From: Rhizobium aethiopicum
Lineage (GTDB): Bacteria > Pseudomonadota > Alphaproteobacteria > Rhizobiales > Rhizobiaceae
Reading direction: 5' to 3'
DNA: 64,000 bases
Assembly (NCBI RefSeq): GCF_014197535.1
Contig: NZ_JACIFV010000012.1
Span: 62,001-126,000 of the forward strand
Both the position numbers and the translations under genes were made by a program. Below are positions 25,114-34,677 of this stretch, piece after piece. The notes below the pieces were generated by a model. The model was not told the origin of the DNA, made no database searches, and saw only the letters and a list, made by a program, of their open reading frames with translations. Positions within the stretch are counted from its first letter, which is position 1; each line of letters opens with the position of its first letter.

Positions 25114-26145
25114 TCAAGCCGCAACAGCCTGTCTTGCCGTCGCCATGGTCATCTTGCGCTCGGCGCGTTCCTGCTGTGGCGAGCGGTGGTAGAGTTCGCG
25201 ATAACACTTGGAGAAATGCGAGGCCGAGACGAAGCCGCAGGCGACGGCGACCTCGACGACGGGCATCGAGGACTGCACCAGCAGGTGTCGCGCACGGTCA
25301 AGGCGAATTTCCAGATAGTAGCGGGCCGGCGAACGGCCCATCTCCTGGCGGAACAGCCGCTCGATCTGGCGGCGGGAGAGGCCGGCGCCATCGGCGATCT
25401 CGATCAGCGACAGCGGCTCGGCGAGATTGCCTTCCATCAGCTCGATAATCGACAGGACCTTGGCGTTCTGCACGCCGAGACGGGCGCGCAGCGGCAGGCG
25501 CTGGCGGTCGTGCGGGTTGCGCACGCGGTCGGTCAGGTGCTGTTCGCAGATGCGGTTGACGAGGCTTTCGCCGAAATCCTCGCCGATCAGGTTCAGCATC
25601 ATGTCGAGCGAGGCGGTGCCGCCGGCGCAGGTATAGAGATTGCCGTCGACCTCGTAGAGGTCGGCATAGACCTCCGCCTGCGGAAAGGCTTCGGAAAAGC
25701 CGGGCAGGTTCTCCCAGTGGATGGCGCAGCGCTTGCCGTTCAGAAGACCGGCCTGCGCAAGCACATGCGCGCCCGTACAGAGGCTCCCGACAGCGACGCC
25801 GCGATTGTAGCATTCACGCAGCCAGGCATTAACGGATTTGTTGTTGAATTCCTCGATATCGATGCCGGAACAGACGAGCACCATGCCGGGACGGTTTTCG
25901 CCGCCCAGATGCCGGCGTTCCTCGGCAAGCGAGGAATTTGCCTCGATGCCGATGCCGCAGGAGGAATAGACCTTCTCTCCGTCGACCGACGCGAGCCGCC
26001 AGGTATAGGCCTGATAGCCGAGCATGCGGTTGGCGATGCGCAAGGTGTCCACCGCTGCCGAAAAGGGCAGCATGGTGAATTGCGGTACCATAAAGAAGAC
26101 CAGTGAGCGCTTCTTGATCTGCATCCTGTTCATAGCGAAATCCAT
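25114..26145 (-). CDS. GlxA-type AraC family transcriptional regulator
   Basis: 343 residues. An N-terminal DJ-1/PfpI-like amidotransferase fold (about 15-195), with the nucleophile-elbow Cys in AVGSLCTGAHVLAQ, precedes an AraC DNA-binding domain (about 225-330) with LSLIEIADGAGLSRRQIERL and the second HTH ending in GFVSASHFSKCYRELY. This layout is shared by regulators of quaternary-amine catabolism such as GbdR and CdhR. ATG at 26133 is an alternative start. No obvious target gene is adjacent. Confidence 0.87.
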   Translation of the reverse strand: MDFAMNRMQIKKRSLVFFMVPQFTMLPFSAAVDTLRIANRMLGYQAYTWRLASVDGEKVYSSCGIGIEANSSLAEERRHLGGENRPGMVLVCSGIDIEEFNNKSVNAWLRECYNRGVAVGSLCTGAHVLAQAGLLNGKRCAIHWENLPGFSEAFPQAEVYADLYEVDGNLYTCAGGTASLDMMLNLIGEDFGESLVNRICEQHLTDRVRNPHDRQRLPLRARLGVQNAKVLSIIELMEGNLAEPLSLIEIADGAGLSRRQIERLFRQEMGRSPARYYLEIRLDRARHLLVQSSMPVVEVAVACGFVSASHFSKCYRELYHRSPQQERAERKMTMATARQAVAA

Positions 26146-26415
26146 GCTCGAGGGGCGATGACATATTCGTTGCGCGGAATGCGTCGCGCCGATGTCCTAA
26201 AAGCGACAGTGGCATGGAAAAATGCGGCCGGGAAGAGCAAATATGCGACATTGACCGGAATTTGACCGGTCATATCGCCGGTCGGAGCAGAAAACAGGCT
26301 TATAGGCGACTGAAATTCAGGGCTGAAGACGGCTGGGAACGGCACGGCGGGCAGGAAAAAGGCGGCGTTGCGCGAGGCAGACGCCGCCCTCATCTCAGGA
26401 GGAATGTCGCATTCA

Positions 26416-26616
26416 TTACATGGTCCGGTGTTTGCTGTCGTCGGTGCTCGGCCAGCCGATATCCTTGCGGACGTCAAACGGCATGGCTTCGATTTCACGG
26501 GCGGTCCGCCAGCGTGTCCAGGCAAGCACGAGCTTGTGGGCGTAATGGCCCAGATCAAAGCGGCCTTCGCCGGAGGTGAGGGTCTTGCCACCACCCCGAT
26601 AGGTGAGCGTGGTCAT
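26416..26616 (-). CDS. DUF1127 family small protein
   Basis: 66 residues from ATG 26616 (AAGGAA upstream); earlier starts lack a ribosome site. The C-terminal half has WTRWRTAREIEAMPFDVRKD and IGW, the YjiS-like DUF1127 motif of short arginine-rich proteins, some of which bind RNA in alphaproteobacteria. The upstream region has an inverted repeat TCATTCAA (26705-26712) and TTGAATGA (26745-26752). A second DUF1127 gene is at 36760-36972. Confidence 0.75.
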   Translation of the reverse strand: MTTLTYRGGGKTLTSGEGRFDLGHYAHKLVLAWTRWRTAREIEAMPFDVRKDIGWPSTDDSKHRTM

Positions 26617-26843
26617 TATCCAGTTCCTTTCCTGGGTCAGGGGCATGGTCGTCGATGGGAGGCTCGTCCATGTCCACGCTGTTAATATGGGCTTCGTCGA
26701 CCTATCATTCAAACGAATAGAGCTTATGGATAGCATCAACGATATTGAATGATCTCGGCGCCTTCCGATAATGGCCTCACGGCTCCCACCTGTCGGGAAT
26801 GAGGACAGCTGGCGACCTTGCGAAACGACGTGCGCTTACACTC

Positions 26844-26911
26844 CAGGTTCATAAATCGAACGTCTCGCTGCGCGTCGGCGGCGAGGCCGACTTCACGGAT
26901 TTATGAACCTG
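26844..26911. repeat. Long-spaced inverted repeat in a gene-free stretch
   Basis: CAGGTTCATAAATC (26844-26857) and its exact reverse complement GATTTATGAACCTG (26898-26911) enclose 40 GC-rich bases that can pair partly with themselves. It lies in the 415-base gap 26617-27031 between the divergent DUF1127 and aldehyde oxidoreductase genes. It could be a cruciform, a hairpin RNA or a regulator site; no family known to me matches. Confidence 0.6.
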
Positions 26912-27031
26912 ACAGATAGGTCTTAGCGACGAACGGCACCTAATCTTCTTGAGCAGATGCACTACGTCCTAGCGCGGCGCTGAGCTTTCGGGCCTTGCCC
27001 CTCACTCCCGATAAATCCCAACGGAGCGGAC

Positions 27032-27670
27032 ATGCCGAACCACAGTCAACTGGAACTTTCCCGCCGAGATTTGCTTATCTCGTCGGCCGCCACGGTCGTC
27101 GTCACGGGGACTGCGAGAGGTAGCGCGGCTGCCCAACCGTCCGGAGACACGATGAAGCATTCAACGTCGGTCTCGCTTGCGGTCAATGGCGAGCGGCACG
27201 AAATCGAAGTCGACAACCGCACCACCTTGCTCGACGCCCTCCGCGAGCATCTGCACCTGACAGGAACCAAGAAGGGGTGCGACCACGGCCAGTGCGGTGC
27301 ATGCACGGTCCTGGTCGAAGGTCGCCGTATCAACTCCTGTCTGACGCTTGCCGTCATGCATGATGGAGACGAGATCACCACCATCGAGGGACTGGGGAAG
27401 CCAGGCGATCTTCATCCCATGCAGGCCGCCTTCGTGAAGCATGACGGATTTCAGTGCGGCTATTGTACGCCCGGCCAAATCTGTTCGTCGGTCGCCGTCC
27501 TCGAGGAGATCAAGGCCAACATTCCAAGCCATGTCACCGGGGATCTGACTGCGCAGGCACAGCTGACCGCCGCCGAGATCCGCGAGCGCATGAGCGGCAA
27601 CATCTGTCGCTGCGGCGCTTACTCGAACATCCTGGACGCCATCTCTGAAGTCGCGGGGATCAAAGCATGA
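27032..27670 (+). CDS. paoA: Aldehyde oxidoreductase, 2Fe-2S subunit (PaoA/YagT-like)
   Basis: 212 residues. A twin-arginine signal (SRRDLLIS at about 10-17, followed by a hydrophobic stretch and SAAAQ) sends the folded complex to the periplasm. Two 2Fe-2S clusters are marked by [21 protein letters not shown] and, further on, CGYCTPGQ and GNICRCGAY. It passes electrons from the molybdenum subunit to FAD. The stop overlaps the next start (ATGA). It is the first gene of a five-gene operon. Confidence 0.9.
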   Translation: MPNHSQLELSRRDLLISSAATVVVTGTARGSAAAQPSGDTMKHSTSVSLAVNGERHEIEVDNRTTLLDALREHLHLTGTKKGCDHGQCGACTVLVEGRRINSCLTLAVMHDGDEITTIEGLGKPGDLHPMQAAFVKHDGFQCGYCTPGQICSSVAVLEEIKANIPSHVTGDLTAQAQLTAAEIRERMSGNICRCGAYSNILDAISEVAGIKA

Positions 27671-28617
27671 GAGCCTTCACCTTCGAGCGACCCTCTACAA
27701 TCAAAGCGGCGGCCAAAGCGGCTGCCGCCAATCCGGAAGCGAAGTTCATCGCGGGCGGGACGAACCTTCTCGACCTGATGAAGCTCGAGATCGAAACGCC
27801 GACCCATCTGATCGATGTCAACGGCCTCGGCATGGACAAGATCGAGCCGACGACGGAAGGCGGCGTTCGTATCGGAGCGCTCGTGCGCAATACCGACCTT
27901 GCCGCCAACGAAACCATCCGGCGGGACTACGGTCTGCTTTCTCGTGCACTTGTCGCAGGTGCCTCGGGGCAGCTCCGCAACAAGGCGACAACTGCCGGGA
28001 ACCTTCTGCAACGCACGCGCTGTCCGTATTTTTACGACACCAATCAGCCCTGCAACAAACGGCAGCCGGGCAGCGGCTGCTCCGCCATCGGCGGGTTCAG
28101 CCGACAGCATGCCGTGGTTGGGGCGAGCGAATCCTGCATCGCCACCCATCCGAGCGACATGGCGATCGCGATGCGTGTTCTCGACGCCGTGGTCGAAACG
28201 GTCAAGGCCGGCGGCGAGGCACGGTCGATTCCGATCGCCGAATTCTATCGCCTGCCCGGAGACACGCCGCATATCGAGAATGTCCTCGAGAGAGGCGAAA
28301 TCATCACGAGTGTCGTGCTTCCACCGCCGCTCGGCGGAAAGCACATCTACCGAAAGGTCCGCGACCGGGCTTCCTACGCCTTCGCGCTTGTCTCCGTCGG
28401 GGCGATCATTCAGCCAGACGGGAAGGGAAGGGTCGCCCTGGGAGGCGTCGCCCACGAGCCGTGGCGGGTGGAGGACGCGGAGGCCGATCTTCCGAATGGA
28501 GCGAAGGTTGTCGCGAGCGGACTGATGGCAGGGTCTCGGCCCACCGAGCAGAACCGTTTCAAGGTCGAACTTGTCGAGCGCACTCTCGGCGCGGTCATCG
28601 CAGAAGCAAGGGGGTGA
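27667..28617 (+). CDS. paoB: Aldehyde oxidoreductase, FAD-binding subunit (PaoB/YagS-like)
   Basis: 316 residues of the CO-dehydrogenase flavoprotein family. FAD-binding segments [19 protein letters not shown] (about 29-47) and the [13 protein letters not shown] stretch (about 107-119) are visible. As in PaoB it has extra cysteines ([21 protein letters not shown]) that bind a 4Fe-4S cluster. Start overlaps paoA, stop is three bases before paoC. Confidence 0.9.
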   Translation: MRAFTFERPSTIKAAAKAAAANPEAKFIAGGTNLLDLMKLEIETPTHLIDVNGLGMDKIEPTTEGGVRIGALVRNTDLAANETIRRDYGLLSRALVAGASGQLRNKATTAGNLLQRTRCPYFYDTNQPCNKRQPGSGCSAIGGFSRQHAVVGASESCIATHPSDMAIAMRVLDAVVETVKAGGEARSIPIAEFYRLPGDTPHIENVLERGEIITSVVLPPPLGGKHIYRKVRDRASYAFALVSVGAIIQPDGKGRVALGGVAHEPWRVEDAEADLPNGAKVVASGLMAGSRPTEQNRFKVELVERTLGAVIAEARG

Positions 28618-28620
28618 GCC

Positions 28621-30819
28621 ATGGAGTTCAACACGCCAGCGACCACAAATCCGATCGACCAACTCAAGGTGGTCGGACAGCCGATCCACCGAATCGACGG
28701 TCAGCTCAAGACGACGGGAAGGGCGATATATGCCTACGAGTGGCACGACGCCAATGTTCCCTATGTCTACGGATATCCGGTCGGCGCATCGATCGCTAAG
28801 GGAAAGATCAAATCCATTGAAGTCACTGCCGCCAAAAGGGCGCCCGGCGTACTCTCGGTGGTGACGACGCTTGACGTAGGCGACCTCGGCAAGGGAAGGT
28901 TCAATACCGCGAAGCTGTTCGGCGGCGACGAGATCCAGCACTATCATCAGGCGATCGCCGTGGTGGTGGCCCATTCTTTCGAAGAGGCGCGTGCGGCCGC
29001 GGCCCTCGTCAAGGTCGATTACGAAAAGCAGCCTGGCGCCTTCGACCTCGCCGCCGCCATGGGTTCGGCGGTCAAGCCTCACGAGTCGCAGGAGCCCGAT
29101 ACTGCTGTCGGCGACTTCGACGGCGCATTCAAATCCGCGCCCGTCACTCTCGATGAGACCTACACGACGCCGGACCAGTCCCATTCGATGATGGAGCCGC
29201 ACGCCTCGATCGCGCTCTGGGAAGGAGACGAGCTCACCGTGTGGACGTCGAGCCAGATGATCGACTGGTGGCGTAGCGACCTCGCAACGACGCTCGGCAT
29301 CGACAAGCAGAAGATCCACCTGATGTCGCCGTTTGTCGGCGGCGGATTTGGCGGCAAGCTTTTCCTGCGGGCCGACGCTGTTCTCGCCGCCTTCGGCGCC
29401 AAGGCCGTCGGACGTCCGGTCAAGGTGGCCCTGCCGCGGCCGTTCATGGCGAACAACACAACTCACAGACCTGCGACGAGACAGCGAATCCGCATCGGCG
29501 CTGACCGCGATGGGAAGATCACGGCGATCGCGCATGAAAGCTGGTCGGGAGATCTTCCGGGCGGCGGGCCGGAAACGGCGGTGAACCAGACGCGGCTGCT
29601 TTATGCAGGAGCCAACCGGATGACCGCGATGCGGCTTGCGACGCTGGATCTTCCTGAAGGCAATGCGATGCGTGCGCCCGGCGAAGCGCCCGGGCTTATG
29701 GCGCTTGAGATAGCGATCGATGAGATGGCCGAGAAGCTCGGCATGGATCCGATCCAGTTCCGGATTATCAACGACACCCAGGTCGATCCGGAGAAGCCGG
29801 AGCGTCCGTTCTCGCAGCGCAATCTGAATGGCTGCCTGACACTCGGAGCAGAACGATTCGGGTGGAGCCAACGACCAAAGATCGGGTCGCGCAGGGAAGG
29901 AAACTGGCTGGTCGGCATGGGTGTCGCCGCCGCCTTCCGCAACAACCTCGTATTGCCGTCCGGCGCACGCGTGAAGCTCGACCGCGAGGGCGTCGTCACC
30001 GTCGAGACCGACATGACCGACATCGGGACCGGCAGCTATACGATCATCGCGCAGACCGCTGCGGAGATGATGGGGGTCGGCGTGGACAAGGTCGCCGTGC
30101 AGCTTGGTGACTCCCGCTTCCCTGTGTCGGCGGGCTCCGGCGGGCAGTTCGGCGCAAACTCATCGACGTCGGGTGTCTACGCCGCGTGCGTCAAGCTTCG
30201 CGAGGCAGTCGCCGGCAAGCTCGGTTTCAACTCCGACGACGTCGTGTTCGAGAACGGCCAGGTCCGCTCCGGCAGCCACACCGTGCCTCTGGCCGAGGCG
30301 GCCGGCGATGAAGGACTTGTCGGCGAAGATACGATGAACTGGGGCGATCTGACGAAGACACATCAGCAGTCGACCTTCGGCGCACACTTCGTCGAAGTCG
30401 GCGTTGACGTTGCGACAGGTGAGACAAGGATCCGCCGAATGCTCGCTGTCTGTGCCGCCGGCCGAATCCTCAATCCGATTACTGCCCGCAGCCAGGTCAT
30501 CGGTGCGATGACGATGGGAGCCGGTGGGGCACTCTCGGAAGAGCTTGCCGTCGATACTCGCCATGGGTTCTTCGTCAATCATGACCTTGCAGGATACGAA
30601 GTTCCGGTCCATGCGGATATCCCGCACCAGGAGGTGATCTTCATGGACGAGGCGGATCCGATGTCGTCGCCGATGAAGGCCAAGGGCGTCGGCGAACTCG
30701 GTCTCTGCGGCGTGTCCGCTGCGGTCGCCAACGCGATCCACAATGCCACGGGCATCAGGGTTCGGCACTACCCGATCACGCTTGACAAGCTGATCGGCGG
30801 ACTGCCCGACGTTGCCTAG
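28621..30819 (+). CDS. paoC: Aldehyde oxidoreductase, molybdenum-binding subunit (PaoC/YagR-like)
   Basis: 732 residues, the size of PaoC. It binds molybdopterin cytosine dinucleotide and oxidises aldehydes to acids. Recognisable parts are the N-terminal half with GGGFGGKLFLRADA, the MRAPGEAPG motif near 355 and the C-terminal KGVGELGLCG with the catalytic base Glu. No signal peptide of its own, so it is exported with PaoA. Substrates are likely aromatic or plant-derived aldehydes, inferred from the family. Confidence 0.9.
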   Translation: MEFNTPATTNPIDQLKVVGQPIHRIDGQLKTTGRAIYAYEWHDANVPYVYGYPVGASIAKGKIKSIEVTAAKRAPGVLSVVTTLDVGDLGKGRFNTAKLFGGDEIQHYHQAIAVVVAHSFEEARAAAALVKVDYEKQPGAFDLAAAMGSAVKPHESQEPDTAVGDFDGAFKSAPVTLDETYTTPDQSHSMMEPHASIALWEGDELTVWTSSQMIDWWRSDLATTLGIDKQKIHLMSPFVGGGFGGKLFLRADAVLAAFGAKAVGRPVKVALPRPFMANNTTHRPATRQRIRIGADRDGKITAIAHESWSGDLPGGGPETAVNQTRLLYAGANRMTAMRLATLDLPEGNAMRAPGEAPGLMALEIAIDEMAEKLGMDPIQFRIINDTQVDPEKPERPFSQRNLNGCLTLGAERFGWSQRPKIGSRREGNWLVGMGVAAAFRNNLVLPSGARVKLDREGVVTVETDMTDIGTGSYTIIAQTAAEMMGVGVDKVAVQLGDSRFPVSAGSGGQFGANSSTSGVYAACVKLREAVAGKLGFNSDDVVFENGQVRSGSHTVPLAEAAGDEGLVGEDTMNWGDLTKTHQQSTFGAHFVEVGVDVATGETRIRRMLAVCAAGRILNPITARSQVIGAMTMGAGGALSEELAVDTRHGFFVNHDLAGYEVPVHADIPHQEVIFMDEADPMSSPMKAKGVGELGLCGVSAAVANAIHNATGIRVRHYPITLDKLIGGLPDVA

Positions 30820-30828
30820 GGCGATCGC

Positions 30829-31749
30829 ATGATACAGACCGCGCTTTTTCTCCCTACACCGGTCCGGGCAGCCTCGACCGACGATCCTGGGGAGATTTTG
30901 TCCTTCCTCGCCGCTGTCGCAAACGACGGCGGCGAGGTTGCCCTCGCGACGCTCGTCGAAATCCGGGGAGGGGCGGCGCGGGCGCTCGGATCACAGGTCG
31001 CAGTATCCTCGGACGGGAGGTATTGCGGATACGTCTCCGGCGGATGCGTCGAGGCAGCAGTCGCATCCGAGGCAATCAAGGCGATTGCCGAGGGGCGCGA
31101 CCGCGTGATCAAGTATGGCGACGGTTCGCCATACTTTGACATTGTCCTGCCCTGCGGCGGAGGCGTGACGATCGCCATCCATGTCATGCGTGGCCTCGGG
31201 CAAATCCACGGTGTGCTTGATACCCTCGAATTGCGACGGGCGGCCGCACTCCGATATTCACCGAGCCGCCAGCGCGTCGAAGGAGCCGAAACTCCAGCCC
31301 GCTCGGGCTGGTACGGCGAGGACTTCGTTACCGTTTATCGTCCTCGGACGCGGATCGTGGTTTCCGGAGAAACCATCGAGGCGGAGGCGGTAGCCGCTGT
31401 GGCGAGAGCGTCCGGATACGACGTCATTATGCGAAACGGATCCGGGCGTGACCTCGCTGACGCGATCGATGAATTTACGGCAGTGATCATGCTGCATCAT
31501 GACCTTGATGCCGAGGAGCAGATCCTCGGCACCGCCATGCGTTCGGCCGCATTCTATATCGGCGCACTCGGCAGCACTCGCACGCACAAACGGCGGCAAG
31601 ATCGGCTTCGCGACCTCGGCTGGTCAGCGTCCGAGATCGAGCGGATAAAAGCGCCCATCGGCTTTTTCGGGCCGACGAGGGATGCAAGTTCGCTTGCCTT
31701 GTCGGTGCTTGCCGATGTCGCTGCCAGCCGCTTGTCGGCATACGGCTGA
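30829..31749 (+). CDS. XdhC/PaoD-type molybdenum cofactor chaperone
   Basis: 306 residues. The XdhC N-terminal part (AVSSDGRYCGYVSGGCVEAAV at about 60-80, with the conserved SGGC) and a Rossmann-like C-terminal part (FYIGALGSTRTHKRRQDRL) identify the family. It inserts and protects the cofactor for the aldehyde oxidoreductase. It starts nine bases after paoC and overlaps the following gene by one base (TGATG). Confidence 0.88.
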   Translation: MIQTALFLPTPVRAASTDDPGEILSFLAAVANDGGEVALATLVEIRGGAARALGSQVAVSSDGRYCGYVSGGCVEAAVASEAIKAIAEGRDRVIKYGDGSPYFDIVLPCGGGVTIAIHVMRGLGQIHGVLDTLELRRAAALRYSPSRQRVEGAETPARSGWYGEDFVTVYRPRTRIVVSGETIEAEAVAAVARASGYDVIMRNGSGRDLADAIDEFTAVIMLHHDLDAEEQILGTAMRSAAFYIGALGSTRTHKRRQDRLRDLGWSASEIERIKAPIGFFGPTRDASSLALSVLADVAASRLSAYG

Positions 31750-32393
31750 TGGCTGCCGGGATCATTCCAGCTCTCCAGGTTGCCGTCGTTATCCTGGCGG
31801 CAGGGAGATCAAGTCGAATGGGCAAAGGAGAGGATCACAAACTGCTTGCGACTTTCGACGGCGTCCCTCTGGTTCGAAAGTCCGTCCTCAACGCGTTGGC
31901 CTGCCAGTGTTCCCGCGTTTACGTCGTAACCGGCTACAGGCACGACGACGTGCTTGAGGCGATCGGTGATCTGCCGGTCGAGGTGGTGCGCAACGAGGAC
32001 TATGCATCGGGCATGGCGGCATCCTTGCGGCTCGGAGCGGCGCGTGCGCAAAAGGATAGGCCCGACGGCATCGTGATAACGCTTGCCGACATGCCTGCGA
32101 TAACCGATCGGCATCTCGACATGCTCATCGATGCTTTTCGCAGGAACGGCGGCGCTCATGTGGTGCGCGCCGTTGCGAATGGATCGCCGGGCAACCCGGT
32201 GATCCTTCCCCGTCTTTTGCTGGATGCCATTCAGGGTCTCGAAGGTGATGTCGGCGCGCGCCGCTTGATTGACGGTCATGACGTACCCCGCGTCGAGGTG
32301 GAAATCGGCGAGGCGGCTCTCATGGACGTCGATACCGTCGAGGAGTTGCATGCCGCGGGAGGGGTTCTCCCCATTCGAGGGTACCCTCGATGA
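31749..32393 (+). CDS. MocA-like molybdenum cofactor cytidylyltransferase
   Basis: 214 residues of the MobA/MocA nucleotidyltransferase fold. AVVILAAGRSSRMGKGEDHK (about 13-32) is the NTP-binding loop, LADMPAIT (about 113-120) the metal site and GSPGNPVILPR the substrate loop. It should turn molybdopterin into the cytosine dinucleotide form needed by PaoC. Its place in the operon supports this over a general MobA role. Confidence 0.85.
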   Translation: MAAGIIPALQVAVVILAAGRSSRMGKGEDHKLLATFDGVPLVRKSVLNALACQCSRVYVVTGYRHDDVLEAIGDLPVEVVRNEDYASGMAASLRLGAARAQKDRPDGIVITLADMPAITDRHLDMLIDAFRRNGGAHVVRAVANGSPGNPVILPRLLLDAIQGLEGDVGARRLIDGHDVPRVEVEIGEAALMDVDTVEELHAAGGVLPIRGYPR

Positions 32394-32576
32394 CACCGTC
32401 GTTCCTGAGGTAAGGTCAGCTGAAAAGTGAATCTTCAATCGCATAGCCGTGTCAATTTCGTTGCCTCGGATCTTGTGCCGACAGTCACAATACGGTTCAC
32501 GGCAAGATGGCTTGGAACCAACTCCGCTCCCCATCGTTGGCGCTTGGTAACTGCCAATGATGCAAAGGAGGAAACG

Positions 32577-32810
32577 ATGATTTCCGCAGATCAGATCCGT
32601 GAACATATGGAAGTGCGGGCTGCCGACGGCGCTCACGTTGGAACGGTGGATCAGCTTGACGGTCCGACCCGCATCAAGCTGACGAAAACCGACTCGGAGG
32701 ACGGCAAACATCATCTGATTCCGCTCGATTGGGTCGATCACGTCGACGCCCATGTTCACCTGTCGAAGAATGCCCGGGATGTCCGCAGCCAGTGGGCCAC
32801 CATCAATTGA
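32577..32810 (+). CDS. DUF2171 / PRC-barrel-like small protein
   Basis: 77 residues from ATG 32577, preceded by a strong AAAGGAGG. The sequence MISADQIREHMEVRAADG followed by GTVDQLDG is typical of DUF2171, a short PRC-barrel relative found in stress-induced gene sets. The frame is open further upstream but without a ribosome site. Function unknown; it sits next to another small stress-type gene. Confidence 0.8.
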   Translation: MISADQIREHMEVRAADGAHVGTVDQLDGPTRIKLTKTDSEDGKHHLIPLDWVDHVDAHVHLSKNARDVRSQWATIN

Positions 32811-32891
32811 GGAGTGAGAGGCTGCGGTTTAGGCTGCGGCCTCCTCCTGCAAGAGGCCCCCATTCCTCGTCCGAACGAGAGGAGATCGAAT

Positions 32892-33077
32892 ATGCCAGCC
32901 AAATCCAAGGCCCAGCAGAAGGCGGCAGGTGCCGCACTTTCAGCCAAACGCGGAGAGACGCCCAAGAAGGAACTCAGGGGCGCTTCGAAACAGATGGAAG
33001 AATCCATGAGCGAAAAACAGCTGGAGGAATTCGCGTCGACCAAGACCAAGGGCAAACCCGAGCATGTCTCCAAATGA
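32892..33077 (+). CDS. DUF3008 family small protein
   Basis: 61 residues: MPAKSKAQQKAAGAALSAKR followed by a charged helical tail ending in KPEHVSK. Length and N-terminal pattern fit DUF3008, small basic proteins that resemble stress-induced KGG-type proteins. The start follows GAGAGGAGATCG. Function not established. Confidence 0.8.
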   Translation: MPAKSKAQQKAAGAALSAKRGETPKKELRGASKQMEESMSEKQLEEFASTKTKGKPEHVSK

Positions 33078-33098
33078 TCGAGCAAGAGCCCACGAGAC

Positions 33099-33818
33099 CT
33101 ATGTCGAGCTCGAAAGCATGGAAAATCCTGCGACATGATAGGCCTCTGAAAGGGCATCGAAAATCGCGCGGGCGGAGCCGTCACGGTCCTTGGCCATCCA
33201 GCGCAGTTCGAACGTAACACCAGGGCGGCCCTCGCTGGTCTGCCCAAAAGAAACGAACTGGGCAGTGCAACCCAGCGGTCCAAGCACCTCCGACAATTCC
33301 GGCAGCTCGGCTTCGGAACTGTGAATGACGAGTGTTGCCTTCTGTTCGCAACGCAGCCACATATCCAGCTGCTTCATCGGCGACAAGACGATGAAGGCGA
33401 CGGCGGTCGCCACCGTCCCGGTCAGGACCTGGCCGCCGCCGAAGCAGAGACCGACGACGGTCATGAACCACATGGTCGCGGCCGTGGTGACGCCGGTCAT
33501 CGTGTCTCCACGCCTCAGGATCGCACCGCCGCCGATAAAGCCGACGCCCGTCAGTACGCCCAGAGGAAAGCGCAGCACGTCCATCTGCGTGAAATAACTA
33601 AAGGTCTTTCCGTAGGTCGATAGAAGGAGATTTGCCTGGATCATCGCCAGGCAGGCGGCAAGAGCCACCAGGATCGTGGTCCTGAAGCCCGCGGGGTGAC
33701 CACCGCGCTCGCGATCGAGGCCGATGAGGCCGCCCGCGACCACCGTCAGTATGATCCGCAAGGCGATCTCCCACCAGCTTGGCGTCAGCGGCATAGCATC
33801 CGTCAGGAATGAAGGCAT
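33099..33818 (-). CDS. MgtC/SapB family membrane protein
   Basis: 239 residues from ATG 33818. Four to five membrane segments cover about 15-140 with the family motifs GGLIGLDRERGGHPAGFRT (about 28-46) and GVGFIGGGAIL; the C-terminal 90 residues form a soluble ACT-like domain. Relatives modulate magnesium homeostasis and F-type ATPase in pathogens. The 240 bases upstream (33819-34058) contain no gene and no leader structure I can identify. Confidence 0.87.
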   Translation of the reverse strand: MPSFLTDAMPLTPSWWEIALRIILTVVAGGLIGLDRERGGHPAGFRTTILVALAACLAMIQANLLLSTYGKTFSYFTQMDVLRFPLGVLTGVGFIGGGAILRRGDTMTGVTTAATMWFMTVVGLCFGGGQVLTGTVATAVAFIVLSPMKQLDMWLRCEQKATLVIHSSEAELPELSEVLGPLGCTAQFVSFGQTSEGRPGVTFELRWMAKDRDGSARAIFDALSEAYHVAGFSMLSSST

Positions 33819-34058
33819 GGTCTGATCCTGATTGTGTTGCCGCTCTTTCGCTGCCGGCCGGGCATTCGTTCCTCCTGCGCTACAGTGCATCCGGATGAGA
33901 TAAACGCAATGTCGGCTAGGACGTTCCCGGAACGCCAGGGCCGTTGACGTTTGCAACAGGGCAAGATTGGCAATTTGTCGGCCATCGGTGTATGGTTCCG
34001 GACCGGGACAATCCCCACTGACCATAAGAGCGCGTAGCGTCTAAAACGGAGTCATTGA

Positions 34059-34541
34059 TTGGCCGTTGCCTTCACCAAGGAAGAGAGTTTCGAAACCGCT
34101 TCGGAAACCCTGTTGCCGGACCGGCCAATTTCGCCGCATCCCAACCTCGTCACGGAAGCGGGATTGAGGGCTCTCGAACTGCAGTTTCAGCAGGCGCGCG
34201 CGGCCTATGATGCGACGAGCACCATCGAAGACATAAACGAACGGCGGCGCCAGGGTGCCAATCCTTTACGTGATCTCCGATACTTATCGGCCAGACTTCG
34301 CACGGCCCAGCTCATGCCTGACCCACCGTCAGCCGACGTGGTTGCCTTTGGTAATACGGTCACTTTCAGCCGCGACGACGGGCGCGTGCAGACTTATCGG
34401 CTCGTCGGAGAAGACGAAGCAGATCCCAAGGCGGGATCGATTTCCTACGTCTCTCCGGTGGCGCGGCTGCTGATGGGCAAGGCTGTCGGCGATGTGGTGG
34501 AGACAGGCGGCCAGGAGCTGGAGGTTATCGCCATTTCCTAG
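34059..34541 (+). CDS. GreA/GreB-family protein (Rnk-like)
   Basis: 160 residues from TTG 34059 (ACGGAG upstream). The C-terminal part has GreA/B domain features: DVVAFGNTVTF, YRLVGEDEADPKAGSISYVS and ARLLMGKAVGDVVE. The N-terminal part is a short helical hairpin with LVTEAGLRALELQFQQARAA, lacking the acid tip pair of true GreA as far as I can see. It may bind RNA polymerase rather than act as a cleavage factor. Confidence 0.8.
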   Translation: MAVAFTKEESFETASETLLPDRPISPHPNLVTEAGLRALELQFQQARAAYDATSTIEDINERRRQGANPLRDLRYLSARLRTAQLMPDPPSADVVAFGNTVTFSRDDGRVQTYRLVGEDEADPKAGSISYVSPVARLLMGKAVGDVVETGGQELEVIAIS

Positions 34542-34677
34542 AGAAGATCGTCAAAATTTGCCGAGTTCGGAACGCTAAGACTATTTTCACAAAAACGGTA
34601 CCGCCTGGTACTTTATTTATCGGACGTTTACTCGCCGTGGACTAGAAGGTGACGTTCCGTCATCGAAGGTCATGTTC

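Noticed and set aside
27619..29871. A 750-codon open frame on the minus strand opposite paoA, paoB and paoC
   Set aside because: It is antisense to three genes with clear family motifs, is rich in Arg/Asp/His as expected for a GC-rich shadow, and shows no domain.
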